This document shows, one piece after another, positions 9,450 through 19,045 of a stretch of 64,000 nucleotides of DNA; position 1 is the first letter of the stretch, and each line of letters opens with the position of its first letter. Source of the DNA: Rhizobium sp. WYCCWR10014 (GTDB lineage Bacteria; Pseudomonadota; Alphaproteobacteria; Rhizobiales; Rhizobiaceae); contig NZ_LXFU01000029.1 in NCBI RefSeq assembly GCF_001657485.1, positions 1 to 64,000 on the forward strand, in the 5' to 3' direction. The translations under genes were made by a program, and so were the position numbers. The notes under the pieces are model-generated. The model saw only the letters and a list, made by a program, of their open reading frames with translations. It did not search any database and was not told the origin of the DNA.

Positions 9450-10862
9450 TTATGCCTTCGTGGAAATTATGCGCGGCGTCACGCGCATCGGCAGCCCGTT
9501 CTGCGGCTGCGTCGTCAGCTTCTGCACCGGCCAGGGATTGGTCTGATCGGTGGAATCGAAACGATAACGATGCATCAGGACAGCAAGGGCGATCACCGCC
9601 TCCTGAAGCGCAAAGGTTGCGCCGATGCAGACACGCGGGCCGGCGCCGAAAGGCAGGAACTGGAAGCGGCCGATAGAGCCGCGATTTTCCGGCAGGAAGC
9701 GTTCGGGCATATAGGCACGCGGCCTGTCCCAGTGAAGTTCGTGGCGATGCAACGTCCAGGGCATGATCAGCACCGTGACGCCGGCTTCGATCGCGACCCG
9801 CTCGCCCTTCGGGCTTGTCCAAGAATCATCTGATATGGCAGCGCGATTGATCGATGGCGCCGGCGGATAGAGGCGCAAAGCCTCCTCGAAGGCGGCGCGC
9901 GTCTGCGGCATCATATCCAGCCATTCCACAGGTTTGGCCCCAGTGGCGAGCACCGCGTCGATTTCTTCTTCCATCGCTTCGCGGATATGCGGGCTGTTCG
10001 ATACGCAATACAGCGTCCAGGCCAATGCCCGGGCTGTGGTTTCATGCCCCGCGCCGATGAATGTCAGGATATTGTCTTCGATTTCCTCCTTGGTCAGCCC
10101 CTCGGGGCCAGCCTGCTCCAAGAGCAGGGTCAGGAAATCTTCAGGCGCGCTGCTGCGATTCGCCTTCATCTTTGCGAGCCGCATATCCATGGTGTTGCGC
10201 ACGATGGCGCGGAATTTCTCCAGCACTTTCTGACCGCCGATGCGTGTCACACGTGGAACCCAGGAGGGAGCGCGCATCAGATCCATCGGATCGACGCGGC
10301 CCATGCGATGCAGAAGTTCATTGACGTCGTCGGCGAAATGGCCGCTCGAGGTGACGATTTCGCCGGAGAATAATGTGTCGGCGAGAATCGCGAAGGTCAG
10401 CTCGGTCATGTCGGTGCTGATATCGAAAATTGCGCCTGCCTCGCCTGCGCTCTCATATTTGCAGACATAGTCTTCGGACTGGCGCAGCATCTGCCCGGCG
10501 AAGCCTTGGGCATGGCGCGGCGTGAAAACAGGCGCCACCGCCTTGCGCGATCTCTTCCAGACAGGACCTTCGGCGGTTAGAAGGCCGTCGCGGAGGATTG
10601 GACGCAGCACGAGCTGGCGCACATCCGACATGCGGTAATTATTGGCATTGTCGACCAGCACGTGCTTGATCAGGCCGGGATCATTGACGATCAGCGTCCT
10701 CTGGCCGAAGAAATTGGTGCGGATCCAGGGCAGCGTGTAGGACGGCTCGCCCCAAAGTTCGAGCGGATTGCGCAGGATGATGCGAATGATTTCCAGCCGG
10801 CTCGGCGGCACGGTACGCGGCAGCGGTGCTGGCGGGACGAAGGGGTCCGGACGCATGTCCAT
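9450..10862 (-). CDS. Cytochrome P450
   Basis: The 470-residue protein has the P450 hallmarks in order: the I-helix oxygen-activation motif AGHETT, the K-helix ExxR (EEALRLYP) and the heme-binding loop FLPFGAGPRVCIG with axial ligand Cys412. It lacks an N-terminal membrane anchor and so is probably soluble and served by separate redox partners; none is encoded nearby. The sequence resembles bacterial relatives of CYP4/CYP102-like fatty-acid hydroxylases more than camphor-type enzymes, but the substrate cannot be read off. It lies 86 bases upstream of glcB on the same strand. Confidence 0.93.
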   Translation of the reverse strand: MDMRPDPFVPPAPLPRTVPPSRLEIIRIILRNPLELWGEPSYTLPWIRTNFFGQRTLIVNDPGLIKHVLVDNANNYRMSDVRQLVLRPILRDGLLTAEGPVWKRSRKAVAPVFTPRHAQGFAGQMLRQSEDYVCKYESAGEAGAIFDISTDMTELTFAILADTLFSGEIVTSSGHFADDVNELLHRMGRVDPMDLMRAPSWVPRVTRIGGQKVLEKFRAIVRNTMDMRLAKMKANRSSAPEDFLTLLLEQAGPEGLTKEEIEDNILTFIGAGHETTARALAWTLYCVSNSPHIREAMEEEIDAVLATGAKPVEWLDMMPQTRAAFEEALRLYPPAPSINRAAISDDSWTSPKGERVAIEAGVTVLIMPWTLHRHELHWDRPRAYMPERFLPENRGSIGRFQFLPFGAGPRVCIGATFALQEAVIALAVLMHRYRFDSTDQTNPWPVQKLTTQPQNGLPMRVTPRIISTKA

Positions 10863-10910
10863 CGTAAAAGCCTTTCGGGGAAGATCTACGCCTTCCCGGC
10901 AAGCTTGAAG

Positions 10911-11858
10911 CTAGAGCAGGCCCTTGAGTTCGTCCAGCTTGTCGTTGATCAGCCAGCCGTAATAATTCTCTTCCGGCCAGACCGTCGCCCCGGCACCGCG
11001 GTTCTTCGCAGCAAGTGCCGCGGCGCGCTGGCGCGAATTGCCGACATTATAAAGCGTCGCCGTCAGGCCGGGATTGCCCGAGATATCCATGCCGGCAATC
11101 TCCTTGTAATCGTCGATCGACCTGCGGATCGAGGCCGCGACGAAGGCGAGCGAGATATCGGGATCCATGATGGCCCTGTAGACGGCGCCGGCATTCTTCT
11201 CGTTCAGCTTCGGATAGCCGGACACGCGGGTCACGAGATCGGAGAGCATCAGCGCCGTCAGCGGATTGACCTGGCCGAGGCCGAAGGTCTGGCCGGCATA
11301 GAAGGGCTGGAAGAAGACCGCGCTGAAACGGTTGTTGGGGAAGCTCGTACCACCCACCGTCTTGCCGCGGAAGTCGGTTTCCCAGACATCTTCGCGGCAG
11401 GACCAGAGCGTATAGGAATCGCTCTTGCCCTTGCATTCGGAAAATTGCGGCCGCGCCACAAATTCGTCGACGCTTTCGCCATCATAGGAGAAGCGGAAGC
11501 TTTCTCCGGCATAGGAGGCTGCCTTGACATAGTAGGCCTGCAGCCGGTCGTAGGCATCGACATTATAGGTGTGTTCGCCGACGATCGCGCCGACGACATG
11601 GATGGGATTGATGCCGTAAGCGCTGGAAATCTTGCGGATCTTGCTCATCAGCTCGCGATCGGTCGCCAGAAGCTCATGAACCTTTTCGTATTTCAGATCG
11701 AAACTGCTCTTGGTGCCCTTGGTGCGCCTGATGGAAGCGCCCGGAATATCCGGCTGCTCAGCGTGACGATTGCCGGCCGGCACCGTCTGCATGGCAAAGG
11801 CAGGCGCCGAATTCACCAGGGCAACGGCAATCAAAAGGCTTGTCAAAAGGCGTCGCAC
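10911..11858 (-). CDS. DUF1402 family periplasmic protein
   Basis: The 315-residue protein begins with a clear signal peptide (basic MRRLL, a hydrophobic stretch and a cleavable SAPAFA site), so it is exported. The mature part matches the rhizobial DUF1402 family as I recall it. It contains GAIVGEHTYNVD and TFGLGQVNPLTAL, which resemble the Glu-containing and GLxQ segments of lytic transglycosylase-like folds, hinting at a wall-associated role; this is inference. It sits between the P450 gene and hslU on the same strand, and no partner is obvious. Confidence 0.75.
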   Translation of the reverse strand: MRRLLTSLLIAVALVNSAPAFAMQTVPAGNRHAEQPDIPGASIRRTKGTKSSFDLKYEKVHELLATDRELMSKIRKISSAYGINPIHVVGAIVGEHTYNVDAYDRLQAYYVKAASYAGESFRFSYDGESVDEFVARPQFSECKGKSDSYTLWSCREDVWETDFRGKTVGGTSFPNNRFSAVFFQPFYAGQTFGLGQVNPLTALMLSDLVTRVSGYPKLNEKNAGAVYRAIMDPDISLAFVAASIRRSIDDYKEIAGMDISGNPGLTATLYNVGNSRQRAAALAAKNRGAGATVWPEENYYGWLINDKLDELKGLL

Positions 11859-12047
11859 GATCCGCTATCCCGTCCGTTCCATCGTCCTGTTTGCGATGCG
11901 GCTGACTGGACCAGAATCTTGGCCGAATAAAGCCGGAGCGGAAAACAACACGGGCCTTCACTAAAAAGTAAAAGGCCCGCTGTCGAGAGTCGAGTTCGTC
12001 ACAACCCGGTATCCACATCGGTAAAGACATGGACCGGTGCGCCGATA

Positions 12048-13355
12048 TCACAGAATGAAGCGCGAGAGATCGGTATTCTGTGCGAGATCGCCGACATGTT
12101 CGCGCACATAAGCGGCATCGATCGTCACGGCCGTCCCGCCCCGATCCGGCGCGTTGTAGGAAATATCGTCCAGCACCCGCTCCATCACCGTCTGCAGACG
12201 GCGTGCGCCGATATTCTCGACGGAGGAGTTCAGATGCACGGCGACATCGGCAAGCGCGTCGATTGCGTCGTCGGTGAATTCGAGGCTCAGGCTTTCCGTC
12301 TCCATCAGCGCGCGGTACTGGCGGATGAGGCTTGCTTCCGTCTCGGTAAGGATCCGGCGGAAATCATCCTTGTTCAGCGGACGCAATTCGACACGGATCG
12401 GCAGGCGACCCTGCAATTCCGGCAGAAGATCCGAAGGCTTGGAGACATGGAAGGCGCCGGAGGCGATGAACAGAATATGGTCGGTCTTGACCGGCCCGTA
12501 TTTGGTCGAAACCGTCGTGCCTTCGACGAGCGGCAAGAGGTCGCGCTGCACGCCTTCGCGCGAAACGCCAGCGCCCATGCCGCCGTCGCGGGCTGCAATC
12601 TTGTCGATTTCGTCAAGGAAGACGATGCCGTCATTCTCGGTGGAGCGAACGGCTTCACGCTGGATCACTTCGTTGTCGATCAGCTTGTCGGATTCGTCGC
12701 GGATCAGGTCACTATAAGAGGCCTTGACTGTGGTGCGAACCTTCTTGGTGCGGCCGCCCATCGCCTTGCCGAACATTTCCGACAGGTTCAGCACACCGAT
12801 ATTGGCACCCGGCATGCCGGGAATTTCGAAGCCACCCATGCCGGAACCAGCATCGGCAACCTCGATATCGATTTCCTTGTCGTCGAGTTCGCCGTCCCGG
12901 AGCTTCTTGCGGAAGTTTTCGCGCGTGGCAGGCGATGCCGTTGTGCCGACCAGCGCATCGAGAACACGCTCCTCGGCGCTCACATGCGCCTTGGCCTGCA
13001 CTTCGGCCCGCTTCTTCTCGCGCACCAGGCCGATGCCGACCTCGACCAGATCGCGGATGATCTGCTCGACATCGCGGCCGACATAGCCGACTTCGGTGAA
13101 CTTTGTGGCTTCCACCTTGATGAAAGGTGCGCCGGCGAGCTTTGCCAGGCGGCGGGAGATTTCCGTCTTGCCGACGCCGGTCGGGCCGATCATCAGGATG
13201 TTCTTCGGCATGACTTCGTCGCGCAGGCTCGGATCGAGCTGCTGGCGGCGCCAGCGGTTGCGCAGCGCAATCGCAACCGCGCGCTTGGCGTCATGCTGGC
13301 CGATGATATAGCGATCGAGCTCGGAAACGATCTCGCGGGGGGAAAAAGTGGTCAT
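12048..13355 (-). CDS. hslU: ATP-dependent protease ATPase subunit HslU
   Basis: The 435-residue AAA+ unfoldase of the HslUV (ClpYQ) protease carries Walker A (GPTGVGKTE), Walker B ([10 protein letters not shown]) and the inserted I-domain region between them. The protein ends in LSRFIL, matching the conserved HslU C-terminus that docks into HslV. The start overlaps the stop of the upstream acetyltransferase gene by four bases (ATGA). HslU hexamers feed unfolded substrates to HslV. The operon is normally heat-shock controlled, but I could not identify a convincing sigma-32 promoter by eye. Confidence 0.97.
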   Translation of the reverse strand: MTTFSPREIVSELDRYIIGQHDAKRAVAIALRNRWRRQQLDPSLRDEVMPKNILMIGPTGVGKTEISRRLAKLAGAPFIKVEATKFTEVGYVGRDVEQIIRDLVEVGIGLVREKKRAEVQAKAHVSAEERVLDALVGTTASPATRENFRKKLRDGELDDKEIDIEVADAGSGMGGFEIPGMPGANIGVLNLSEMFGKAMGGRTKKVRTTVKASYSDLIRDESDKLIDNEVIQREAVRSTENDGIVFLDEIDKIAARDGGMGAGVSREGVQRDLLPLVEGTTVSTKYGPVKTDHILFIASGAFHVSKPSDLLPELQGRLPIRVELRPLNKDDFRRILTETEASLIRQYRALMETESLSLEFTDDAIDALADVAVHLNSSVENIGARRLQTVMERVLDDISYNAPDRGGTAVTIDAAYVREHVGDLAQNTDLSRFIL

Positions 13356-13864
13356 TGAGTATCATTCTCCTGGCGGTCCAGGGCCATCAACAGTGCCCGG
13401 CCGTAATTAGTCGTTGTTTCGCCAAGTCGTTGAAAGCCCGCCTTGGTATAGGCTCTGATTGCGAATGCATTGTCAGGATGCGGATCGACCAGGATCCGCT
13501 GCGCGCCCTTTGCGAAGAGCATATTGCAGAACCCTATCATAAAGGCCGGTCCGTGACCCTTGCCTGCCAGTTCCTCGATGCCGATGAACTGGTCGATGCC
13601 GTAGGTGCCCTTCGGCTGACCGGCGAGCGCTTCATCGTCCACGCCGTCGAGATCGGCCGCCTGGATAAAGGCGAAGTCCTTTCCATTCAGCGTGACGATG
13701 AAGCACGAGACGGAGGCCGCATCGATATGCTTTTCCATCGAAGCCAGCGCCTTGGCCGGATCGCTCCACCAGCGCCTGACATGCCGGCTTTCCAGCCATA
13801 TGGCGAGGAGCGGCAGGTCAACCGCGGCAAGCGGCCGGAAGGCATAGGGTTCAGCCTTCGGCAT
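13352..13864 (-). CDS. GNAT acetyltransferase (AAC(6')-like) inside the hslVU operon
   Basis: The 170-residue protein starts at the ATG at 13864 ([12 protein letters not shown]), overlapping the 3' end of hslV by 14 bases and the start of hslU by four. It has the GNAT pattern: an N-terminal [12 protein letters not shown], the segment [20 protein letters not shown] with the acetyl-CoA loop and a C-terminal [14 protein letters not shown] helix. It most resembles aminoglycoside 6'-N-acetyltransferase-like GNATs, yet resistance activity cannot be assumed. Overlapping both hsl genes implies cotranslation. The natural substrate is unknown. Confidence 0.88.
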   Translation of the reverse strand: MPKAEPYAFRPLAAVDLPLLAIWLESRHVRRWWSDPAKALASMEKHIDAASVSCFIVTLNGKDFAFIQAADLDGVDDEALAGQPKGTYGIDQFIGIEELAGKGHGPAFMIGFCNMLFAKGAQRILVDPHPDNAFAIRAYTKAGFQRLGETTTNYGRALLMALDRQENDTQ

Positions 13865-14378
13865 CCAGCGATTCCACCACGACATTGTGGTTCGTGTAGA
13901 CGCAGATGTCGGCGGCGATATCGAGAGCACGGCGAGCGATCTCCTCGGCCGATTTGTCGGTATCCATGAGTGCGAGGGCGGCGGCCAGGGCAAAATTGCC
14001 GCCGGAACCGATCGCCGTCGTGCCATGCTCCGGTTCCAGAACGTCGCCATTGCCGGTGATCGCCAGCGTGATCGATTTGTCGGCGACGAGCATCATGGCT
14101 TCGAGATTGCGCAGGTACTTGTCGGTGCGCCAGTCCTTGGCGAGCTCGACGGCGGCGCGCATCAGCTGACCGGGATATTGCTCCAGCTTCTTTTCAAGCC
14201 TTTCGAGCAGGGTAAAGGCATCGGCGGTGGCGCCAGCAAAACCGGCGATGACTTCGCCCTTGCCGATGCGGCGCACCTTGCGAGCATTGCCCTTCATGAC
14301 GGTCTGGCCAAGGCTCACCTGGCCATCGCCCGCCATCACTACCTTGCCGCCTTTTCGAACTGTAATGATTGTTGTCAT
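13851..14378 (-). CDS. hslV: ATP-dependent protease proteolytic subunit HslV
   Basis: The 175-residue peptidase subunit begins [11 protein letters not shown]; after Met removal Thr becomes the N-terminal catalytic nucleophile of this proteasome-like enzyme. The motifs [10 protein letters not shown] and [15 protein letters not shown] are typical, and the length is that of the family. HslV forms a double hexamer capped by HslU. The gene opens the hslV-GNAT-hslU operon and faces away from hisB across 156 bases. Confidence 0.97.
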   Translation of the reverse strand: MTTIITVRKGGKVVMAGDGQVSLGQTVMKGNARKVRRIGKGEVIAGFAGATADAFTLLERLEKKLEQYPGQLMRAAVELAKDWRTDKYLRNLEAMMLVADKSITLAITGNGDVLEPEHGTTAIGSGGNFALAAALALMDTDKSAEEIARRALDIAADICVYTNHNVVVESLDAEG

Positions 14379-14534
14379 AAAACACCTGTCTGCCGGGCCG
14401 CATGCCGGCCCTGTTGAGCCCTATGTAAGTGGACTGGCGCCGATTGCAAATGGGCCGGCTTTTCTCTTGCCCGGCTTCTGGATATTTCCAGATGCGCCTG
14501 ATAAGGAACGGCCTTATTCCCGATGGAGGGCCAT

Positions 14535-15143
14535 ATGGCCGAGACCGCAGCAAGCCGCACGGGCAGCGTTTCCCGCAAGACCAACGAAACCTCGATTTCC
14601 GTTTCCGTCAATCTCGACGGCACCGGCAAATCGACGATCTCGACGGGCGTCGGCTTCTTCGACCATATGCTCGACCAGCTTTCGCGACATTCCCTCATCG
14701 ACATGGAGATCGATGCCAAGGGCGACCTGCATATCGACGACCATCATACGGTCGAAGATACCGGCATCGCCATCGGCCAGGCGATCTCCAAGGCGCTCGG
14801 CGACCGGCGCGGGATCACCCGCTACGCGTCGATCGATCTTGCCATGGACGAGACGATGACCAAGGCTGCGGTCGATCTTTCCGGCCGGCCGTTCCTCGTC
14901 TGGAATGTCGCCTTCAGCGCGCCGAAGATCGGCACTTTCGACACCGAGCTCGTTCGCGAATTCTTCCATGCACTCGCCCAGAATGCCGGCATCACCTTGC
15001 ATATTCTCAACCATTATGGCGCCAACAACCACCATATTGCCGAGACATGCTTCAAGGCCGTTGCCCGTGCATTGCGCACGGCAACAGAGATCGATCCGAG
15101 ACAGGCAGGCCGTGTTCCCTCGACCAAGGGCACGCTCGTCTGA
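14535..15143 (+). CDS. hisB: Imidazoleglycerol-phosphate dehydratase
   Basis: The 202-residue monofunctional HisB dehydrates imidazole glycerol phosphate in histidine synthesis. Conserved metal-binding motifs are visible: [24 protein letters not shown] and [12 protein letters not shown]. The ATG at 14535 is preferred over 14523 because GGAGGG at 14525-14530 fits as its ribosome site. There is no fused phosphatase domain, as expected outside enterobacteria. It is the first gene of a his-coaA cluster that runs to 20037. Confidence 0.97.
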   Translation: MAETAASRTGSVSRKTNETSISVSVNLDGTGKSTISTGVGFFDHMLDQLSRHSLIDMEIDAKGDLHIDDHHTVEDTGIAIGQAISKALGDRRGITRYASIDLAMDETMTKAAVDLSGRPFLVWNVAFSAPKIGTFDTELVREFFHALAQNAGITLHILNHYGANNHHIAETCFKAVARALRTATEIDPRQAGRVPSTKGTLV

Positions 15144-15165
15144 GCCCTTCAAGGGAGCAGCGGCA

Positions 15166-15651
15166 ATGACATCCAGCTATATCTTCCTGACACCGCCCGG
15201 CGGCACGAGCGCCACAGCCGATGAGACGCGAACCATCCGTGACGGCTTCACGCTGCTCGGCTTCCTGTTTCCATGGGTTTGGCTGCTGGCGCATCGGCTT
15301 TGGCTGCATGCGGCCGCGGCCTTTCTGCTACAGGGGATCGGTGGTGCGCTGATGGACGAACCCGGCCTCGGGCCGGCGGGAGCGGCAATCCTATTGGGCG
15401 TGAATATGCTGGTCGGTCTCGAGGGCCAGAATTTCCGTGTCCGCAACCTTGCTGCGAAGGGCTGGAACGAAGACGCACTCATTGCAGCCGATACGATCGG
15501 CACTGCTGAGCAGGTCTATTTTTCGGACAGGGCGGCTATTGCAACCAGTGACGACGCCGCGGCACCGGACTGGCAGAACAAGGCCCGTCCGAATGTCCCG
15601 CACGGCGATGCAACATCGCTTGGTCTCTTTGGTTTTGATGGAGGACGCTGA
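15166..15651 (+). CDS. DUF2628 family membrane protein
   Basis: The 161-residue protein begins [13 protein letters not shown] and contains hydrophobic segments at about residues 32-47 ([16 protein letters not shown]) and 50-85, then a soluble C-terminal region. This matches the DUF2628 pattern of small inner-membrane proteins. AAGGGAG at 15151-15157 serves the ATG. It lies between hisB and hisH, 22 bases after the first and two before the second, so it belongs to the his transcript. No role in histidine synthesis is known to me. Confidence 0.8.
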   Translation: MTSSYIFLTPPGGTSATADETRTIRDGFTLLGFLFPWVWLLAHRLWLHAAAAFLLQGIGGALMDEPGLGPAGAAILLGVNMLVGLEGQNFRVRNLAAKGWNEDALIAADTIGTAEQVYFSDRAAIATSDDAAAPDWQNKARPNVPHGDATSLGLFGFDGGR

Positions 15652-15653
15652 CG

Positions 15654-16304
15654 ATGCGCGTCGCGATTATCGACTATGGCTCCGGTAACCTGCGCTCGGC
15701 GACCAAGGCTTTCGAGCGTGCCGCCCACGAAGCTGGCATCGATGCCCATATCGATCTCACCGACCGAGCGGAGGATGTTGCCGCGGCCGATCGCATCGTG
15801 CTTCCCGGTGTCGGCGCCTATGCCGATTGCCGGCGCGGCCTCGATGCCGTGCCTGACATGGCCGAGGTGCTGATCGAGGCTGTCGAGAAGAAGGCGCGGC
15901 CGTTCCTCGGCATCTGCGTCGGCATGCAGCTCATGTCCTCGCGCGGCCTCGAGAAGACCGTGACGCACGGTTTCGGCTGGATTCCCGGTAACGTCGTCGA
16001 GATGACGCCGGATGATCCGGCACTCAAGATCCCGCAGATCGGCTGGAACACGCTCGACCTGAAGCGCGAACATCCGCTCTTCGAAGGAATTCCGACAGGG
16101 TCGGAGGGACTGCACGCCTATTTCGTGCATTCCTACCATCTTGCCGCCGAAAACGCCGAGGATGTTATTGCAACGGCCGACTATGGCGGTCCGATGACCG
16201 CTTTCGTCGGGCGCGACAATATGGTCGGAGCACAGTTTCACCCGGAAAAGAGCCAGAAGCTCGGCCTGGCCCTGATCGCCAATTTTCTGCGCTGGAACCC
16301 GTAG
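15654..16304 (+). CDS. hisH: Imidazole glycerol phosphate synthase, glutaminase subunit HisH
   Basis: The 216-residue class I glutamine amidotransferase has the nucleophile elbow [10 protein letters not shown] with catalytic Cys, and the His-x-Glu pair in QFHPEKSQ. It supplies ammonia to HisF for imidazole ring formation. The oxyanion-strand motif PGVGAYADC and the N-terminal [10 protein letters not shown] are typical. Length is normal. The stop overlaps the left edge of a dispersed repeat (16303-16357). Confidence 0.97.
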   Translation: MRVAIIDYGSGNLRSATKAFERAAHEAGIDAHIDLTDRAEDVAAADRIVLPGVGAYADCRRGLDAVPDMAEVLIEAVEKKARPFLGICVGMQLMSSRGLEKTVTHGFGWIPGNVVEMTPDDPALKIPQIGWNTLDLKREHPLFEGIPTGSEGLHAYFVHSYHLAAENAEDVIATADYGGPMTAFVGRDNMVGAQFHPEKSQKLGLALIANFLRWNP

Positions 16305-16357
16305 AGCATTGTTCACGCAATAGGCAAAACCGCATACGCTTTTGCTGGAATTGCTCC
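16303..16357. repeat. Dispersed rhizobial intergenic repeat, family A, copy 1
   Basis: After hisH lies a sequence whose core CACGCAAT ... GCAAAACCGC ... CTTTTGCTGGAATTGCT recurs at 21253-21300 in the same orientation. The core has the near-palindromic layout (GCAATTCC-type ends) of the short intergenic mosaic or palindromic elements common in Rhizobium chromosomes. This copy lacks several bases (AATAGGC where the other has AATTCCGGACGC) and looks degenerate. Confidence 0.75.
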
Positions 16358-16425
16358 AAGGGCTGGCTTTTAATACAGCCGCCTTATTTCCCTTGTATGG
16401 AAACGGCGGAACAGGAGTGCGCTCG

Positions 16426-16608
16426 ATGCCGGCTTCACGGAAATCAGGCAAGGTATTCTACACGTTGCGGCCCTCCAGGGAAGGCTTGCCCCCCTTTTCT
16501 GATATCAAGCTTCCCGGCGGCACGATCATCCGCCGTGTCGACGAAGCCATCCATAGGAAGGCGCTTTCCAACGCAGCCAAGGCGCTGAAAGAAAGGCTGG
16601 ACCGATGA
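16426..16608 (+). CDS. Small hypothetical protein in the his cluster
   Basis: A 60-codon frame starts at the ATG at 16426 with ACAGGAG at 16410-16416 upstream and ends four bases inside the next gene (TGA overlapping ATG as ATGA). The basic product (MPASRKSGKV...) has no hydrophobic segment and no family that I recognise. Translational coupling to the following membrane protein and good third-position bias support a real gene. An in-frame longer reading from 16342 would run through the end of the repeat and is disfavoured. Confidence 0.65.
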   Translation: MPASRKSGKVFYTLRPSREGLPPFSDIKLPGGTIIRRVDEAIHRKALSNAAKALKERLDR

Positions 16609-17162
16609 TCCATGAATCTTTCCCCGCAAACGACGGTTCGAGCCGGCGGCAAAACGGCGTCAGCGCCGGCGATATCGCCGAGGCGGTGCTGGAATTCTAT
16701 ATCGAAGGTGAGGACGATCTGATCGGCCTTCTCGCCTACGCACTCTACGAGCGGCAAAAGCGCGATTTCGTTCTCAGCCATCGCAAGCGAAATGCCGGCC
16801 GTTCGCCCGATGAGGCCGAGCTTGCCGCCGTCAACAGCAATTATCTCTCGACCGACCTGCGCAACACGCTGCGCGACCGCGCCTCACAAATCCTTTCGAG
16901 TTATGCCGAAAGCTATGTCGAGGCGATGGAGCCGCAGATCCGGCTGACCGCCGTCAACAGCGATGCGTTGCGCCAGGTACGAAACATCGAGAAATCGATC
17001 AAGAGGCGCCTGGGCTTCTGGCGTCAGGTCCGGGCCAGCTTTACCGTCACCCTGCTCCTCCTTCTGCTTTTCGGCGCGGCGGCCATTGCCGCTGTCTTTT
17101 TCCAATCGGATATCGTAGATGCGTGGAATGCGCTGATGGTACCGACCACTCTACGGACGTAA
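16605..17162 (+). CDS. Conserved hypothetical tail-anchored membrane protein
   Basis: The 185-residue protein is mainly a charged, helical cytosolic region with a possible coiled coil at about residues 85-135. A single strong hydrophobic segment near residues 147-168 (FTVTLLLLLLFGAAAIAAV) is followed by about 17 residues, making it a likely tail-anchored inner-membrane protein. I do not recognise a domain. It lies between hisH and hisA, overlapping the small upstream gene by four bases and six bases before hisA. Cotranscription with his genes is likely but need not mean shared function. Confidence 0.75.
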   Translation: MIHESFPANDGSSRRQNGVSAGDIAEAVLEFYIEGEDDLIGLLAYALYERQKRDFVLSHRKRNAGRSPDEAELAAVNSNYLSTDLRNTLRDRASQILSSYAESYVEAMEPQIRLTAVNSDALRQVRNIEKSIKRRLGFWRQVRASFTVTLLLLLLFGAAAIAAVFFQSDIVDAWNALMVPTTLRT

Positions 17163-17168
17163 GACGAC

Positions 17169-17915
17169 ATGATCCTTTTTCCCGCGATCGACCTGAAAGG
17201 CGGCCAATGCGTCCGCCTGAAGCTCGGCGACATGCAGCAGGCGACAGTCTACAACACCGATCCGGCCGCCCAGGCGAGATCCTTCGAAGATCAGGGTTTC
17301 GAATGGCTGCATGTGGTCGATCTCGACGGCGCCTTTGCGGGACATTCGGCCAATGGCGATGCCGTCGAAGCGATCTTGAAGGCAACGGACAATCCCGTGC
17401 AGCTCGGCGGCGGCATTCGCACGCTCGATCATATCGAGGCCTGGCTGTCGCGCGGGCTGCGGCGCGTCATTCTCGGCACCGTCGCGGTTAGAAATCCTGA
17501 TCTGGTCATCGAGGCCTGCCGGAAATTTCCTGATCATGTCGCCGTCGGCATCGATGCCAAGGGCGGCAAGGTGGCCGTCGAGGGTTGGGCGGAAGCCTCC
17601 GAACTCGGTATCATCGAGCTCGCCAGGAAATTCGAAGGCGCCGGCGTCGCCGCGATCATCTACACCGATATCGACCGTGACGGCATTCTGGCCGGCATCA
17701 ACTGGAGTTCGACGTTGGAACTTGCCGACGCCGTTTCCATTCCCGTCATCGCCTCGGGCGGTCTTGCCTCTCTCGACGATATCCGCCGCATGCTGGAGCC
17801 CGATGCGCAGAAGCTGGAAGGGGCGATTTCAGGCCGTGCGCTTTATGACGGCCGTATCGATCCCAAGGAAGCGCTGGCGCTGATCAAGGCGGCCCGGGCC
17901 AAGGAGACCGCATAA
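17169..17915 (+). CDS. hisA: ProFAR isomerase HisA
   Basis: The 248-residue (beta-alpha)8-barrel isomerase carries out the Amadori rearrangement before the HisFH step. Motifs include the N-terminal [16 protein letters not shown] with catalytic Asp, the phosphate-binding [10 protein letters not shown] and the second catalytic Asp in [21 protein letters not shown] forms the second phosphate site. It ends directly before the hisF ATG with no gap. Confidence 0.97.
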   Translation: MILFPAIDLKGGQCVRLKLGDMQQATVYNTDPAAQARSFEDQGFEWLHVVDLDGAFAGHSANGDAVEAILKATDNPVQLGGGIRTLDHIEAWLSRGLRRVILGTVAVRNPDLVIEACRKFPDHVAVGIDAKGGKVAVEGWAEASELGIIELARKFEGAGVAAIIYTDIDRDGILAGINWSSTLELADAVSIPVIASGGLASLDDIRRMLEPDAQKLEGAISGRALYDGRIDPKEALALIKAARAKETA

Positions 17916-18704
17916 ATGACCCTCAAGGCCCGCGTCATTCCCTGCCTCGACGTCAAGGACGGCCGTGTCGTCAAGGGCGTCAACTTCCTCAATCTCGTCG
18001 ATGCCGGCGATCCCGTCGAAGCCGCGAAGGCCTATGATGCGGCCGGCGCCGACGAACTCTGCTTCCTGGACATCACCGCCTCCTCGGACAATCGCGAGAC
18101 GATCTTCGATGTCGTGTCGCGTACGGCCGACCAATGTTTCATGCCGCTGACGGTCGGCGGCGGGGTGCGCACCATCGCCGATATCCGCAAGCTGTTGCTG
18201 TGCGGTGCCGACAAGGTCTCGATCAATTCGGCAGCCGTCAGCAATCCCGACTTCGTCACCGAGGCAGCCGACAAGTTCGGCGACCAGTGCATCGTCGTCT
18301 CGATCGACGCCAAGCGCCGGCGCACGCAGGCAGTCGGCGGCGACAATCTCAGCGCCTGGGAAATCTATACCCATGGCGGCCGCAACGCGACCGGCATCGA
18401 TGCCGTCGAATTCGCCCAGAAAATGGTGGCGCGCGGCGCCGGTGAGCTGCTGGTCACCTCGATGGACCGCGACGGCACCAAGGTCGGCTACGATCTGGAA
18501 TTGACGCGGGCCATCGCCGATGCGGTGCGTGTGCCCGTCATCGCGTCCGGCGGCGTCGGCGATCTCGACGATCTCGTCGCCGGGGTGAAGGAAGGCCATG
18601 CCAATGCCGTGCTTGCCGCATCGATCTTCCACTTCGGCACCTATTCCGTCAGCGAAGCGAAGCACTATATGTCGAAGTGCGGCATCGACATGCGTCTCGA
18701 CTGA
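17916..18704 (+). CDS. hisF: Imidazole glycerol phosphate synthase, cyclase subunit HisF
   Basis: The 262-residue barrel cyclase is the partner of HisH. It has the N-terminal [18 protein letters not shown] with catalytic Asp, LTVGGGVRT for phosphate binding, [12 protein letters not shown] with the second Asp, and [11 protein letters not shown]. It is homologous to HisA but distinct in these signatures. The start abuts the hisA stop at 17915, and hisE begins 17 bases downstream. Confidence 0.97.
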   Translation: MTLKARVIPCLDVKDGRVVKGVNFLNLVDAGDPVEAAKAYDAAGADELCFLDITASSDNRETIFDVVSRTADQCFMPLTVGGGVRTIADIRKLLLCGADKVSINSAAVSNPDFVTEAADKFGDQCIVVSIDAKRRRTQAVGGDNLSAWEIYTHGGRNATGIDAVEFAQKMVARGAGELLVTSMDRDGTKVGYDLELTRAIADAVRVPVIASGGVGDLDDLVAGVKEGHANAVLAASIFHFGTYSVSEAKHYMSKCGIDMRLD

Positions 18705-18721
18705 ACCTTGAAAGCAGACCT

Positions 18722-19045
18722 ATGAGCGGATTTTCCCTTTCCGATCTCGAAAGCATCGTCGCAGAACGATCGAAAGCCTCGCCGGAGCAATCCTGGACAG
18801 CCAAGCTCGTGGCCGCCGGCCAGCCGAAAGCGGCAAAGAAGCTCGGCGAAGAAGCGATCGAAGCCGTGATGGCGGCGGTGACCGGCGACCGCGACAATCT
18901 GACCTATGAGGCCGCCGATGTGCTCTATCACCTATTGGTCGTATTGAAGATTGCTGAAATACCGTTAGAGAATGTCATGGCCGAACTCGAGCGCAGAACC
19001 GCGCAGTCCGGCGTCAAGGAAAAGGCCAGCCGGCAGAGTTCATGA
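18722..19045 (+). CDS. hisE: Phosphoribosyl-ATP pyrophosphatase HisE
   Basis: The 107-residue all-alpha pyrophosphohydrolase hydrolyses phosphoribosyl-ATP, the second step of the pathway. Conserved features are [13 protein letters not shown] and [12 protein letters not shown], which bind metal in the MazG-like fold. It starts at the ATG at 18722 ([10 protein letters not shown]); 15 extra upstream codons overlap hisF and are rejected. It is monofunctional, not fused to HisI. The stop overlaps the coaA start by four bases. Confidence 0.96.
   Translation: MSGFSLSDLESIVAERSKASPEQSWTAKLVAAGQPKAAKKLGEEAIEAVMAAVTGDRDNLTYEAADVLYHLLVVLKIAEIPLENVMAELERRTAQSGVKEKASRQSS

Noticed and set aside
14379..14534. 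Sigma-32 promoter for hslV
   Set aside because: No pair resembling the alphaproteobacterial CTTGAA / CCAT-type elements at proper spacing was found on the minus strand.
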